A stretch of DNA of 64,000 nucleotides from Homarus americanus (lineage: Eukaryota > Arthropoda > Malacostraca > Decapoda > Nephropidae). Where the stretch lies: assembly GCF_018991925.1 (NCBI RefSeq), contig NW_024725489.1, positions 7,348,785 through 7,412,784 on the forward strand, given 5' to 3'. The notes under the pieces were generated by a model. That model was not told the DNA's origin. It was given only the letters and a program-made list of their open reading frames with translations, and did not search any database. Position 1 is the first letter of the stretch. Every line of letters starts with the position of its first letter. Shown here in pieces: positions 1-12,300 of the stretch. The position numbers and the translations under genes are program-made.

Positions 1-332
1 TATATATATAATTAATGAATCATTTAGGATATAAATAATGCCTATGATGCTTATATTCTTGTATCATGTGAACTACTAAGAATTTTTCATTCTGGAACTC
101 TACGAAAATAATTTGTATATATTTTCATTCTAATGTTTTATTTTTAGTTAATGATTGCATGTATAGATAAATATAATGTAATATAGAGCGGGAGAGAGCG
201 GCAGGTTTAGCTTCATTAAAGTGTCTGCCACGTCTAGCAGTTGTTGTCATACAGGCAGCCAGTACGGGCGTGTGTGCCACCATCCCTGCCACACCAGCTT
301 ATTATACCACACCAGCTGCAGCCTCTGTTAAA
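1..332. other. 5' flank and probable 5' UTR of SEC13
   Basis: AT-rich sequence gives way to a more GC-balanced block from about 185 up to the SEC13 start codon at 333. This block probably holds the transcription start and 5' UTR, but no TATA box or initiator can be assigned by eye. The first 180 bases show nothing recognisable. Confidence 0.3.
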
Positions 333-335
333 ATG
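333..335 (+). CDS. SEC13: SEC13 coding exon 1: start codon only
   Basis: The sequence reads aaATG followed directly by gtaaaa, a plausible splice donor. Exon 2 opens with GTG TCG GTG ATC, giving the conserved SEC13 N-terminus M-VSVI. Within the exon 2 frame, an in-frame TGA at 4343-4345 lies upstream with no intervening ATG, so the start must be spliced in. Choice of this ATG is inference; an alternative leader exon cannot be excluded without transcripts. Confidence 0.72.
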
Positions 336-3300
336 GTAAAATAATAACTGAATATCAAATGATATAATCCTAATAATATTTAACAAGAGCTCTCAGCCTT
401 GGTAAACTTGAGATCTAACTGCAAATTTAATTTCACATTTGATGAGTTAAGACGTCTGACTCCTGTGACACATATTGTGACCCCATACTGGTGTAGCCAT
501 GGTGCTGCTCAGGCCACACAGGTTACATTCTTCATGCTACACACAACACAACTGTGGTGGTCCAGTAAGAGGCGTGTTGGTATTGCTACATATTTATCCC
601 ATCACTGAAACTCCTGTATTGTGAGGTTAAGTTCATCACCTGATAAACTGACCTACGACCTCGACTGATAACTTACTTATAAATTATATAAGGTTTAGGA
701 TATGGCAAAATAAGATTTAGGTAATCTAATGTTTACTTAGTTCAAAATGAAGTCAGTATAGGGAGAAGACGATAATGGTCGTTGTCATAACTAGATGTGA
801 TTACCTGACTGCTTGGTGTCCTGGTGGTCATTAAGCACATTTGGACTTTCATAGTTCAGGTTTCTGATAATCAGTAACAATAATCTTTTGCCACGAGTCA
901 TGGGATGACATTTTTTCCTCTTGGTAATATTTAAGGACAAGGTTAGGTTATCCAGCCTCCTAACATACTAACGAAAAATCTCTCTAGAAGAAAACTGCAA
1001 TACTTAATAACCACAGCATTTCCTTGGCACCATATTGAGGAAATTCCTCCATAGATAACTTTCTTACCTTGAGAAAACGACAAAAGTACACGGGGGAGTA
1101 AAGTACAGTACTGTACAGTACAGTACAGTACTATCAATTTTATGACGTGGACGGCTGTAACCTAACCTAATGATCATTAGTCAGTTACTGTGTTTCTTGT
1201 AAGTTCACACTGGTCTTTTCTTCACTATATATACATTATCTATTTTCATTATTATTTTAGTTATGTACAACCATCTCATTCGGGGATTTTGGCATTTGCA
1301 GTCTATAGATCTAACTATTCTATGACTGGTAAATTTGCAGTTTCAGCCACAACTACTGTTCGACCACAATTTTTTGTTTTTCCCATGGTATTTGGTGTGA
1401 TTCATTCGAATTTGACCTTCATTTCCTTTTGGAAATGAGTTGTTTTGGAATTAACCCCCTCCCCCCCCTCCTGCAACCTGACTTAACCCCCTCCCCCCCC
1501 CTCCTGCAACCTGACTTAACCAACCAAATAAACCTACCTAACCTAACTTCCTAGCCATTCCTGCAGTATTAAACAAAGTAATTATTTTGATATCTGGTAC
1601 CACTGAAAGCAACTTTGTTGACGCACCATGGTGCAATTTAAATTTTTTTGTGGATGTGAGAGTACACTACAGTATGGCTCAGAACGAACGGGTCAGCTGT
1701 AAACAAACAGACAACTTACTGTGACTGGAGATTTACATTACTTTCTCAGTTAGTATATATTTGTGACACAAGTAGTATTAGAAAAAGTTGTTCTTATTGA
1801 GAAGATGTAACTTATGGTAAACACAAAATTGCTCTTGAGTTCTGGCTGAAACTGTAATACAGGTTGTACCTCTCTAGTCCGGCATTCTGTGGTCCGGAAA
1901 CTCCCATGGTCCGGAACGATTTTAGTTTGTCCAATAGGTAGATAGGCAGTTTTTTTTTTTTTTTTTTATCTGAATTATTATTATTATTACAGGAGTATTA
2001 AATTTTTGCCCCTCAGGCCCCAATGTGGGTCAGTGACCTATGCCCGGGTGGGCTAATCCCCATAAAGAAAAACAACAACAAAGCCACGGGAAATTAAGGT
2101 TTGTTTACATCCGGCAGTTCGGCTGCTCTCTCTGATGTCTATACAGAGTACAACATTTAACCCTTCAATATATATGAGCAGTAAATAAGTGTTGCTTTCA
2201 TATTCTTATGTAGAGTAATGACGATATGTTTTCACATGTGCGCACTTACATACGCGCACTCACTTTTTTTTTTTACCATTAATGGTTAGCTACTTATATT
2301 GTTCCATTTATTAACATTAAATAACGTTACAGGTACTTCAAACAACCATATTAATTTTTTTACATTAATTTTACTACAGCTACAATCAGGGTCTTATTTT
2401 CTTCAGTTTTATATGTAGAACCAGCTGGCAGCCGTCTCGTCTCATCGTGTGTTTTCATATTCCACGTATTATTAATAGATTGTATTGTTAATTTTGCACA
2501 CACAAACATTAATTCAATAAAAACAAATTCAGAAACATTAATTCAAATATATATGAACAATAAATAAGTGTTGCTTTCATATTCTTATGTAAAGTAATGA
2601 CGATATGTTTTCACGTGTGCGCACTTACATACGCGATCTCTCTTTTTTCTTTACCATTATCGTTAGCTACTTCTATTGTTCCATTTATTAACATTAAATA
2701 ACATTACTTAAAACAACCATATTAATTTTACTACAGCTACAACCAAGGTCTTGTTTTCTTCAGTTTTTTTATGTAGAACCAGTCAGTCACTGGTTTTGTA
2801 ATCAACGAAAACAACGCTGTGTCATTTCCTCGTGTGTGTTAATATTCTACGTATTATTAATGAATTGTATTGCTCATTTTGCACACATAAACATTAATTC
2901 AATAAAAAAGACATTCAGTAATAAACAATAATGAATCTTTTGTACATAAGAGAAATGACGCTGTTTACACGATTATGCACGTCGTCTGCACGTTGGCGGG
3001 CCGTTCAAACCCGTCGAAATTCAAGTTTCCGCCGTCAAAATTTTTATTTATTTTTGTGTGTGTTCCAATAAAATACGTTGAATTAAAAACTCGCGAAATT
3101 TGAGAAGCTACTATATGACATTTAACCCTTCAATATGTTTTTAAAGAGACCATGATGCAGAGAACGTGGTGCTAGTGCTTCTAAGCATAAGCACAAGTCA
3201 CTATCTATCCAGGAAAAGGGTGAATTTCCATGGTCCGGCCCCGGTCAGGTCCCGAGGTTGCCGGACTAGAGAGGTACAACCTGTAATACCCTCTTTTCTT

Positions 3301-6300
3301 CTGACACTTTGTAAATGTAAAAAAACCGAGATATTGGATGTATATTTTATTCCTGTTATTATAATGTATGGGAGCACCTGTCACCACCACTTTTGCAAGA
3401 TTTGTGTGTGTTTGTATCTTGGTCCCTCCACCAGGCATGCTCTTTGTAAGGGAGGGGGTCGTGGTATGATATGACAGTGACCTATTAACCAATGACTGTA
3501 CACCTGCTCTTTTTTATAGCCAATGACCACTGATTTATTGTTTTCTGCTCAGTAAGTTTGCAACCTACCCACTCGATCCGATCAGACGCTCACGTCCACA
3601 AAAAATGTATAATTACTCCATGATGCTTCAACAAAGTTGTTTTCATTGGTACTAGAAATCAAAATTAGTATTTTCTCTTTAATATTGTAGAGGGTTAGCC
3701 CCCATGGCTAAGAAGTTAGGTAGGCATCATTGGTTGGTTGGTTGGTTAAGTCAGGTTCTATTAGGTTCATTATTGTACACTTGTGACGGAAGTGTATGGA
3801 ATGAAAGTTAGTCAGAATGATGAGATATATCTATTGCATGTGTTAATAATACCAGATTCCATGGTTGTACGAAACAAAAATTTTACCCTATTTTCAGTTA
3901 ATATTGACAACTGACCTGCCAGTGCATTTTTTGTTTTGGTGTTTATTCTTTACTGTATTTTCAAAAGTGAGTACTGATTTGATGATCATGTGCAAATGCA
4001 TCGTTGGGTAGATATTTAGGCACCTAAAGTGCTCACTACTTTGTCTTCTCGGCGGTAATGCTGCGGTTTTATGTTAAGTTTAGGATTGGGTTAGGTTAAA
4101 AAAGAACATCTGCAAAAACTATGACACTCTCCTCTATAAAACGATTTTATGTTAAGGTTAAGTTAGGTTGGGTTTAAAAAAACTTGCACAAACTACAACA
4201 GTGTCCTCTATAAAACAGTGAAAATGTGATGTTTTTATAATCGTTTACTATCCTAATCGCTGGCGGATCAGTTGTCAATAATTACCCTATTTTCTATATT
4301 TTACAGAACTGTTTTGCATAATACTGCACAGGAGCCAAAACATGAAAATTTAATATTTTTCAGGTGTCGGTGATCAGTAACGTTGAGACTGGTCATGATG
4401 ACATGATCCATGATGCACAGATGGACTACTTTGGTACAAGACTGGCAACATGTTCCTCAGATCGCTCCATCAAGATCTTTGAGGTGAAGGGGTCCTCACA
4501 GACTCTAATAGCTGACCTCAGGGAGCATGAAGGACCAGTGAGTGTTTTCTTATGTAACAAATTGATGATGTTTGTGTCTTTTTGCGAGAAACTGCACGTA
4601 ACTTGCATTTAAGTTTTATGTCGACTTGTAATCTACTGATGCTTGTATTATGCTTCAAGTGTGAATGTATCGTCCAATAGTACACGATAATGTTTATATG
4701 GTCATACCTGGAAATACATGTCCCACTATCAGTTGTAAGAACCAAACACACACATCTAGTGACAATAACAATCACATGATTAACCTTCCAAGTTGGCTTA
4801 ATTCTGAATACAATAACATAATTGTTCAACACTCACTGTGATTGGACTGTTGGTATAAAAATGTGTGGGTACAATGGCAGACAATTAGGGTTGTGTTATC
4901 ACCGTACACTGAACTCTTTGGTTTCCACAGACTATCACAGTATGTTTGAATTAGGTCACTGATGCACAGTTGCTTGATAATAAGAACACAAAAATGGATG
5001 AAACTGCAGTCCAATTGACATCCAATCCCTATTGCTCATATATCCATCCAACCTATGTTTGAAACTATCCAGCGTATTCGAGTTAATGATGATATTTGGT
5101 AACTTGTTCCACTACTCTATTTCCAAACCAATGTTTACCTCTTTCGCGCCTAAATCTAAATTTGTCTAATTTAAAACCATTGTTTCGAGTTAGCTCCTGG
5201 TTGGATAGTTTGAATACCTTTGTAATGTCCCCTTTGTTCAGCCCTGACTTCCATTTATACACCTCTTATCATATCGCCCCTCGCTCTACGTCTCTCGAGG
5301 GAGTGCAAATTAAGGTGCTTTAACCTGTCTCTGTACTCAAGGTTCCTAATGCCCGGGATTAGTCTTGTCATTCTCCCCTGAATTCTTTCCAAGGATTTTA
5401 TATCCATTCTTTAGTACGGTGACCAGAATTGAACTGCGTAATCCAAGTGAGGTCTCACAAGCGCAAGATATAGTTTTAAGATGACCTCGCTAGTCTTGTA
5501 ACCAACACTCCTTTGTATGAACCCAAGTTCTTGATTAGCCTTGTTTTGAGCAAATACACATTGTTTACTTGGCTTAAGATTCCTGCTTATCATTACCCCT
5601 AAATCTTTCTTGCAGTCGGATTTCTCAATAACATCGTTGTTCATCTGGTATCTGGTTTCCCTGTTTGCATCTCCTATACTGACCATTCGAAATTTTTTTT
5701 AGATCTTCCTGTAGTTTTGCGGAGTCTTCGTCAGATTTAATTACACGCCCTATTTTAGTGTCATTAACAAATTTACTTATGTTGCTGTCTATGCTGATAT
5801 CAATGTCATTTATGGATATAATAAATAATAATGGTCCAAGTACCAATCCTTGGGGAACTCCACTAGTGACGTTGCTCCAATCGGATTTAGTGCCGTTAAT
5901 GCTCACTCGCTGTTTCCTGTCCTGTAATCATGCCCTAATCTATTTTAGAATATCTCCTTTAATGCCATGAGCCTCCACTTTTCTTATTAGTCTTTAGTGG
6001 GGGGACTCTGTCGAAGGCTTTGCTAAAGTTGTGATATACCACATCATAATTGTGTCCCTCGTCCACTGCTTCGAAAACATGAAAAAATGTTAATAGATTA
6101 ATTAGACATGAATGCCCGCTTGTGAAGCCATGTTGGGAATCATTGATCAACTTGTGCTTCTCCAGGTGATTTCAAAAAGAGTTTAAAATGATTGCTTCCA
6201 GTAATTTGCCTACAATTGATGTTAGGCTGATTGGACGGTAGTTGAGGATAGTGATCTATCTCCCTTCTTGAAAATCGGTATTACATTCGCGATCCTCCAA

Positions 6301-9300
6301 GATTCTGGTCCTACACCTGTTTTTAAGGACATGTTAAACAACTTTGCTAAGGACATACTAAGCTCTTCCTTACATTTCTTTAATACTCTGGTAAATATCT
6401 CATTGGGACCTGGTGACTTATTAGGCTTTAGTTTGTCTATTTGCTTACTAACATCGTTACTAGTCACTACTATCTTTCTTAATTTATTTTCTTCACTATC
6501 TCTGTATAGAGTCGGTGCCTCGGGTATCATGTTTAAATGTTCGGTGATGAAAACTGTTGAAAAATATTTATTCAGATTATTGCTCATTTCTCCATCGTTA
6601 TCAGTTAGTTCGGTATCTGACTGTATTGGTCCAATCTTCTCTCGTGTTTTAGTTCATACATTTGATAGAATCCCTTGGGGGTTTGATTTTGCCCCCCTTG
6701 CTATCTTCAGTTCATTATTCCTCTTTGCTTTTCTTATCTCGGTTTTAACCCTACCGGCCAATGCCTATTAATAATAATCTCTGAGGTAGACTTTACCACG
6801 ATTTATTCTCCTACCTATAGCTCTCCTTTGTCCAATAATATTCTTTAAATAATTATCTAACCATTTAGGGTCATTGTTGTTTGATCTGAATTTTCTGTAT
6901 GGTATGTTCTGCCTTTGTGCATTAAGTACCGTATATACTCGTGTATAGTTCGAGGGTTTAAGACCAAATTTTTAGGCAAAAAATTGGGGGTCGTTCTATA
7001 CATGCGTAATAGTTTTGTTAGGTTGAACCCGTGCATGATGGGAAGGGCGAGGAGCAACTTTTAGCTTCAGACATGAAAACTATTTACCATTTACTGCCAG
7101 TAAACAATGGAAATGTAAAATATGTACCAATTAGTAATGAAAAGTTGTGCAGTTCCTTCAGTAAATGAAGCTCACCAACTTACAATAGGCTAAATTACCT
7201 TACAACGTGCTTTCAGTAGTCTATGTTGAAGTTCTTAGATCAGGCTAACTTATCATATCATATACGGTATCACAGTTCTCATTGATCTACAAAAAATACC
7301 GGTAATAAAAACCTTTTCGATATTTTGCACTTAATATAATACCCGGTAATCTACTTCAACCTCCTATTGTTTACAGCGACGCATGACGCACCACCAGCTG
7401 TATCAGATAGACGGTACACGTGTTTTTCGAATCGTTTTCAGTTAAAAAACTATTATGTCACACGTATATTTTACCTAAACTGCGCCTGAATGATTATATT
7501 CTCGGAAATAAATAGTAGTTTTGCTGAAACGTGATGTATTTCAATGTAAAATAGGATAAAATACATGACAAAAACAAAAGACTTTACCTAAGCTTCTGTT
7601 CTTGAGATGTTACTCGTATTTTTAATAGTTTTCGGTTAAAATTCTGTTATATTACAATGATATTTTATTCATACTGTGCTTGATATAATACATTCACGGA
7701 AATGTAATATTTTTGCTGAAATTACGTATGTATTACAGTGGAAAGTGGGATAAAATCGTGACGAAAACAATGACTTTCGCTTTCTTTCGTTCAAAAGATG
7801 TTACTGCAATCGCTTTTCGAATGGTTTAGTTAAAAACCTGTTGTATTACAATAATATTCCCTCCTAATTGACTTGAATATATACTTGAATGAAAATATAC
7901 AATATTTTTGTTGAAACTACCCGTGTTTCAGTGTAAAGTGTCGTAATAATAAATGGTAAACAATTTGCCTTCGGCACTCGTGTTTCATGCACGGCGAGCC
8001 TCAGTTTATAGGACGTAGAGCGTTTTTAGTGAAGGCTTTGTTGTTCCATTACCCTCAAAAACGTGGGTCGAACTATAAATGAGGAATATCGTAAATTAAC
8101 GATTTCTTGGTCAAAAAATCAGGGTCGACCTATAAACGAGGGGGGGTTATAGACGAGTATATACGGTAACTCACTATTTAAATTGTTGTGGAACTCGTCA
8201 ACCTCAGATCTCGTTATCAGGTCATCCTCAACCGTCAGGTCTCCAGGTAAGGTGAGGTCGCCTTCTGTGGGTACATTGTGTGAGGTCTTGTAATTCACCC
8301 CCAAGTGTGATACCCCTTCTCTCAGCTGCCTCTTCAAACTATCAAAGTTTGCCTTTCTGAAATCTGGAACTTTTTTGGAATTTTCCTTACCGCTGCCCTG
8401 AAATTCTAACTGGAATCTAATTTCTTTGTGATCGCTGTTAGCAAGTTCGTTCCCTACCTCGACATTACTTATGAGGTTTTCTCTGTTTGACAGAACTAAA
8501 TCTCGTATATTATTACCCCGGGTGGGTTTGGTTATATGTTGGCTTAGTTAGAAGTCGTCTCTGGACAAAGTACAGTGATCCCTCGGTTAACGAGCGCCTC
8601 GGTTAACGAGATTTCGGTTAACGATTTACCTTCCATAAGATTCTTAACTTCGGTTAACGAGCAATCCCTCGATTAACGAGTTTTTTACGAGCCGACTTCA
8701 ACATGTTTTCGCTTGCATTTGGCGGTCCACCAGCTGTAGTATTAGTCCGCCAATACAGTAATCTGTTTTAGGGCTTAAATTCATTACTATTTTAGTAAAT
8801 ATCAAGAAGTTTATACTATTCAATAATTTTAAAAGTTTTATATTAACTTTTTTAGTCATTTTAACAATTATTGAACATAATTGAAGGTAAAGAAACTAGT
8901 TTCTGGCGTGCCATCCAGCCTGTTAACACACCAGACAGGCGTTAGTCTCTGTTTTCAGTGGAGGTAACATCTTGCTTGAGACTCTCTTCAACTAAATGCT
9001 TTTTTATGTGTTTCCAAGCAAATTATTGGTCATTTTGAAATTTATTTTACATATTGACAATATATAATGCAGTGCAGTGTTGATTTAAAGAAAATATTCT
9101 TGAATTACACCAAGAGAACTAAAATTTTATGGGTGAAAAGGTGCCATGGGGTGACTTCTCTTCCACCCCAATGCCTTCTCTTCCACCCCAATGCCTTCTC
9201 TTCTCCCTTCTCCTCCACCCCCATTCTAATTCCCATTATCATCATCATCCAGGAGCCTTCTACATACACACCTCATAGTAAGTGTACTTTTCTACCTTTT

Positions 9301-12300
9301 TTGTTGAATTTAGGCAATTTTCGGTGAACTGGAACCAATTACCCAAAAACCCATTGAAACAATGGTTTCGGTTAACGAGCAACCTGCTGGAACGAATTGT
9401 GCTCGTTAACCGAGGGACCACTGTAATAGACAACCTATTCTGCTCACTGCACTATACACACTGACCCTCATATGTTTACTACATAACTGGCCAATAGTCC
9501 TTATCTGATTGCTAATGGATTTGGCACTGACGAAGCCAACCTACTTCAATAACAACAGTCCTCACTCTCTTGCTTCTCTCTCCTTCGTTGCCACATCGCA
9601 TGTCCCATGAGATGCGGTAAGAATAATGTAACTGGATGAGGATATAATGTACACTTATCCCTTGTTGTTTAGGAGGAAGAGGTTCCACAAGTCTCCATAA
9701 ACAGCAACATTTAATAAACTATTTTCACTCCATAATCCATCCCTTTATAATGACTTGCCTTCAATAAATGCCTAAATAAGCAGTGTAATACAGTACTGTA
9801 TCATATTAAAAACACAAGGGAATTAATAATCAAATAATATAATACAGAACTGTATAGCTAATAAATAAAAATTTGGCTACAGTGTAAATGAATTGACCTA
9901 AAATAATGATGGTCTGCAGCAGAGGACACAGTGTACAGTACAGGGTGGTGTTAAAGTGTAAACCATCCTGTCTCCGTCAGTTTAAACACTGCTTGTCAAT
10001 ACTGAATACCACTTGCTTACAGTCAAACCCATGAATAACCAAGGATAAGTGTGCAGTATGCAGAATTGTAAAGTAACAAAATAAATTTTCTCAAGTACAG
10101 TGAACCCTCACTTTACACGGTTAATTCAACCCGCGGCGGCCCACGTAAAGTGAGAAACGCGTAAAGTGAACAACATAACATATGGGATTAATTGAAATAG
10201 AGACCGGGCCGACCCTCCAAACTCCACTTTTTCCCGACACAATACGTAAGTTTTACTAAAAATAACATCTTAACTTTATGATGGTATTCACACAAACATA
10301 ATATAGAAGGGAACAATCAATAATAGAAAAATAAACTGAAGGTTAGGTTAGAAAAAAACAAGGTTGGGGTTAACACTTACGTTAGTAGAAGAGATGGGTC
10401 GACGTAGGGGAATGGAGGCTGGTTCCGAGGCAGAGGGCAGGCTACTGGCCCTCAGGTGAGTCTTCATCGGTGTCATCCACACTTACTAGTGCCTCCCTGA
10501 CAAATCCCTCAAAGTCATCATCACTGTCTCTGCCTCTGTCACTATCACTGGCTTGGGCTGGCTGTGGTGGGTTACGGGCGAAGAACTCTGTTATGCTTTG
10601 CTGACGGCTGGTGTTCTTGTTGTCGTGATAAACCTTGATGTAGGGCTCCATAGTCTGCAACAGCTGGGTAGTGAAGGTTTCATACCTAATTGCGTCAGGG
10701 TCGTCGGAAAGGAGGAGCTTGGCTTTCTCTATACACTCAATGGCACCCCTAACATTACTATGGGATAAGTGGAGTTCTTGGGATGACGCACCACCTGCCT
10801 CTTCACTGAGGTCATCATCATCATCTACCATGTCGTCGGTAGTCACATCAGGATCCCTTATCACCTCCAGGATGTCGTCGTTGGTGGTCTCGGAGAAGCC
10901 TGCAGCTGTAACACTCTGCGCAGCTTCTCTGGCAAGGTCCACTGCTACTGCAACAGTCTGAACCTCACCAGTCACAGATTGACTCTGCCTGACGCCCGGA
11001 ATGCCTTGCAACACATGTCTCCATGCGTGATAAACAGTTGCTACAGACAGCTGATCCCATGCCTCCACCAAGAAGTCCACAGCTTTCTTGACGTTGAATA
11101 TTCTCCAGAATTGTTTTAAAAGTACTTCTTGCTCTGCCAACTGTTGATCCTCGTCGTCTTCGCTCTTGCTATCGGTGTTGGTGTCACTCAGATTACGCAA
11201 CTCTTCCCTGGTGTTGGTGTAGTCATTCAGGAACTTGAATTTTTTCGTAGAGAATGCAGCTTTTACATTACAGATTAACTCTTGGTCCATGGGCTGTAAT
11301 ATAGACGTAGTGTTGGGAGGAAGGAAGACCACTTTTACGTTGGGGTGACGATCTAACAGTAGGGGCGAGTGTCCTGGTGCGTTGTCCAGCAGCAACAAAA
11401 TTTTGAATGGCACGTTCTGTTGCCCACAGAATTTCTTCACATCGGGAACGAAACAGTCATCAAACCAGGAGAGGGACAGTGTAGAGAACATCCACGCCTT
11501 ATGTGCGGTCAGCCAGTGGACATTTAGCTTGGTCATGTCCATTAGGGGGCAGTGAAATTTTGCTCAAAGCTGCACTCTTCAGGCATTGTTCCTTATACAT
11601 ATCTAAGACTCCATGCCAAATTTGAAGCTGATATGTCGAGGTTTAGTCTGCCGCATTTTCTACTGAAATTTTTAAATTTACCTACAGTACTAGTCAAACA
11701 GCCGCTGTGGCGGTGCAATGTTCTGTTCAGTGTTTATCAACTTTTTTTCATATCTCTTATTTCATTTAAGTTGTCTTGTTGCAGATGAGTATGGTGCTAT
11801 GTCTATATTGATTATCAGCCTTTTCTCATTTCATTTCTCAATGTTGTGTTACTGTACTGTAATGTAGGGAAGACCGCCACTCGTGTGATGATAAAGAATG
11901 AGAAGACCGAGAAATGGAGTTCGAGGATGATGGTGAAAGATCATTATGTCATCATGGTTGAGCCTGGCAATGAATATCTCACACATGTGACTCCCAAGAC
12001 TGGACACGGAAAGCAGATTGCCAAAACTATTCACGAGTTTCTGGTGGAGAAAAATCTAACCCAGCAGCCCATTGTGTGTGTTGGTTGTGATGGAACCAAT
12101 GTAAATGTAGGATCAGAAAATGGAGTCATTCATCATCTTGAAATGTTACTTGGTCACCCGCTCCATTATTTCATATGTCAGCTTCACGGAAATGAGCTGC
12201 CTTTCCGCGCAGTTTTTTATCACTATGATGGTAAACCAAGTGGTCCTGAGCATTGGCGTGGTCCCATTGGAAAGCAGATCAAGGAGTCTTTGTCTGAGCT

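Larger units (their letters stand above)
1860..3283. mobile_element. TA-flanked DNA element, pogo/Tc1-mariner type, non-autonomous
   Basis: The termini are perfect 25-bp inverted repeats starting CAGGTTGTACCTCTCTAGTC, and both ends are flanked by TA (1858-1859 and 3284-3285). A TA target duplication and CAG ends are typical of the pogo/Tigger branch of the Tc1/mariner superfamily. No transposase is visible. The interior holds a nested SINE-like sequence and a two-unit tandem duplication, listed separately. It sits in SEC13 intron 1. Confidence 0.85.
4956..8570 (-). mobile_element. CR1-like non-LTR retrotransposon (LINE), broken
   Basis: Minus-strand reading gives, in order: the end of an endonuclease domain (8340-8570, with [12 protein letters not shown] text and [10 protein letters not shown]), the linker at 6780-6920 and 8170-8340, and reverse transcriptase pieces at 5411-6770. 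RT landmarks are [36 protein letters not shown] and [14 protein letters not shown]. The catalytic box reads FVND rather than FADD. The C-terminal tail ([15 protein letters not shown], then RFRRERG and [12 protein letters not shown]) ends at a stop at 4956-4958. Several frameshifts and the damaged active site make it inactive. It is 5'-truncated in the endonuclease and interrupted at 6929-8166. The clade is tentative; Jockey-group LINEs look similar. It lies antisense in SEC13 intron 2. Confidence 0.88.

Noticed and set aside
3166..3492. Overlapping open frames on both strands
   Set aside because: They cross the terminus of the 1860-3283 element and show no protein-like pattern.
4364..4612. 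Apparent 82-codon gene starting with GTG
   Set aside because: This is SEC13 exon 2 running on into its intron; the true exon ends at 4537 at a gtgagt donor.
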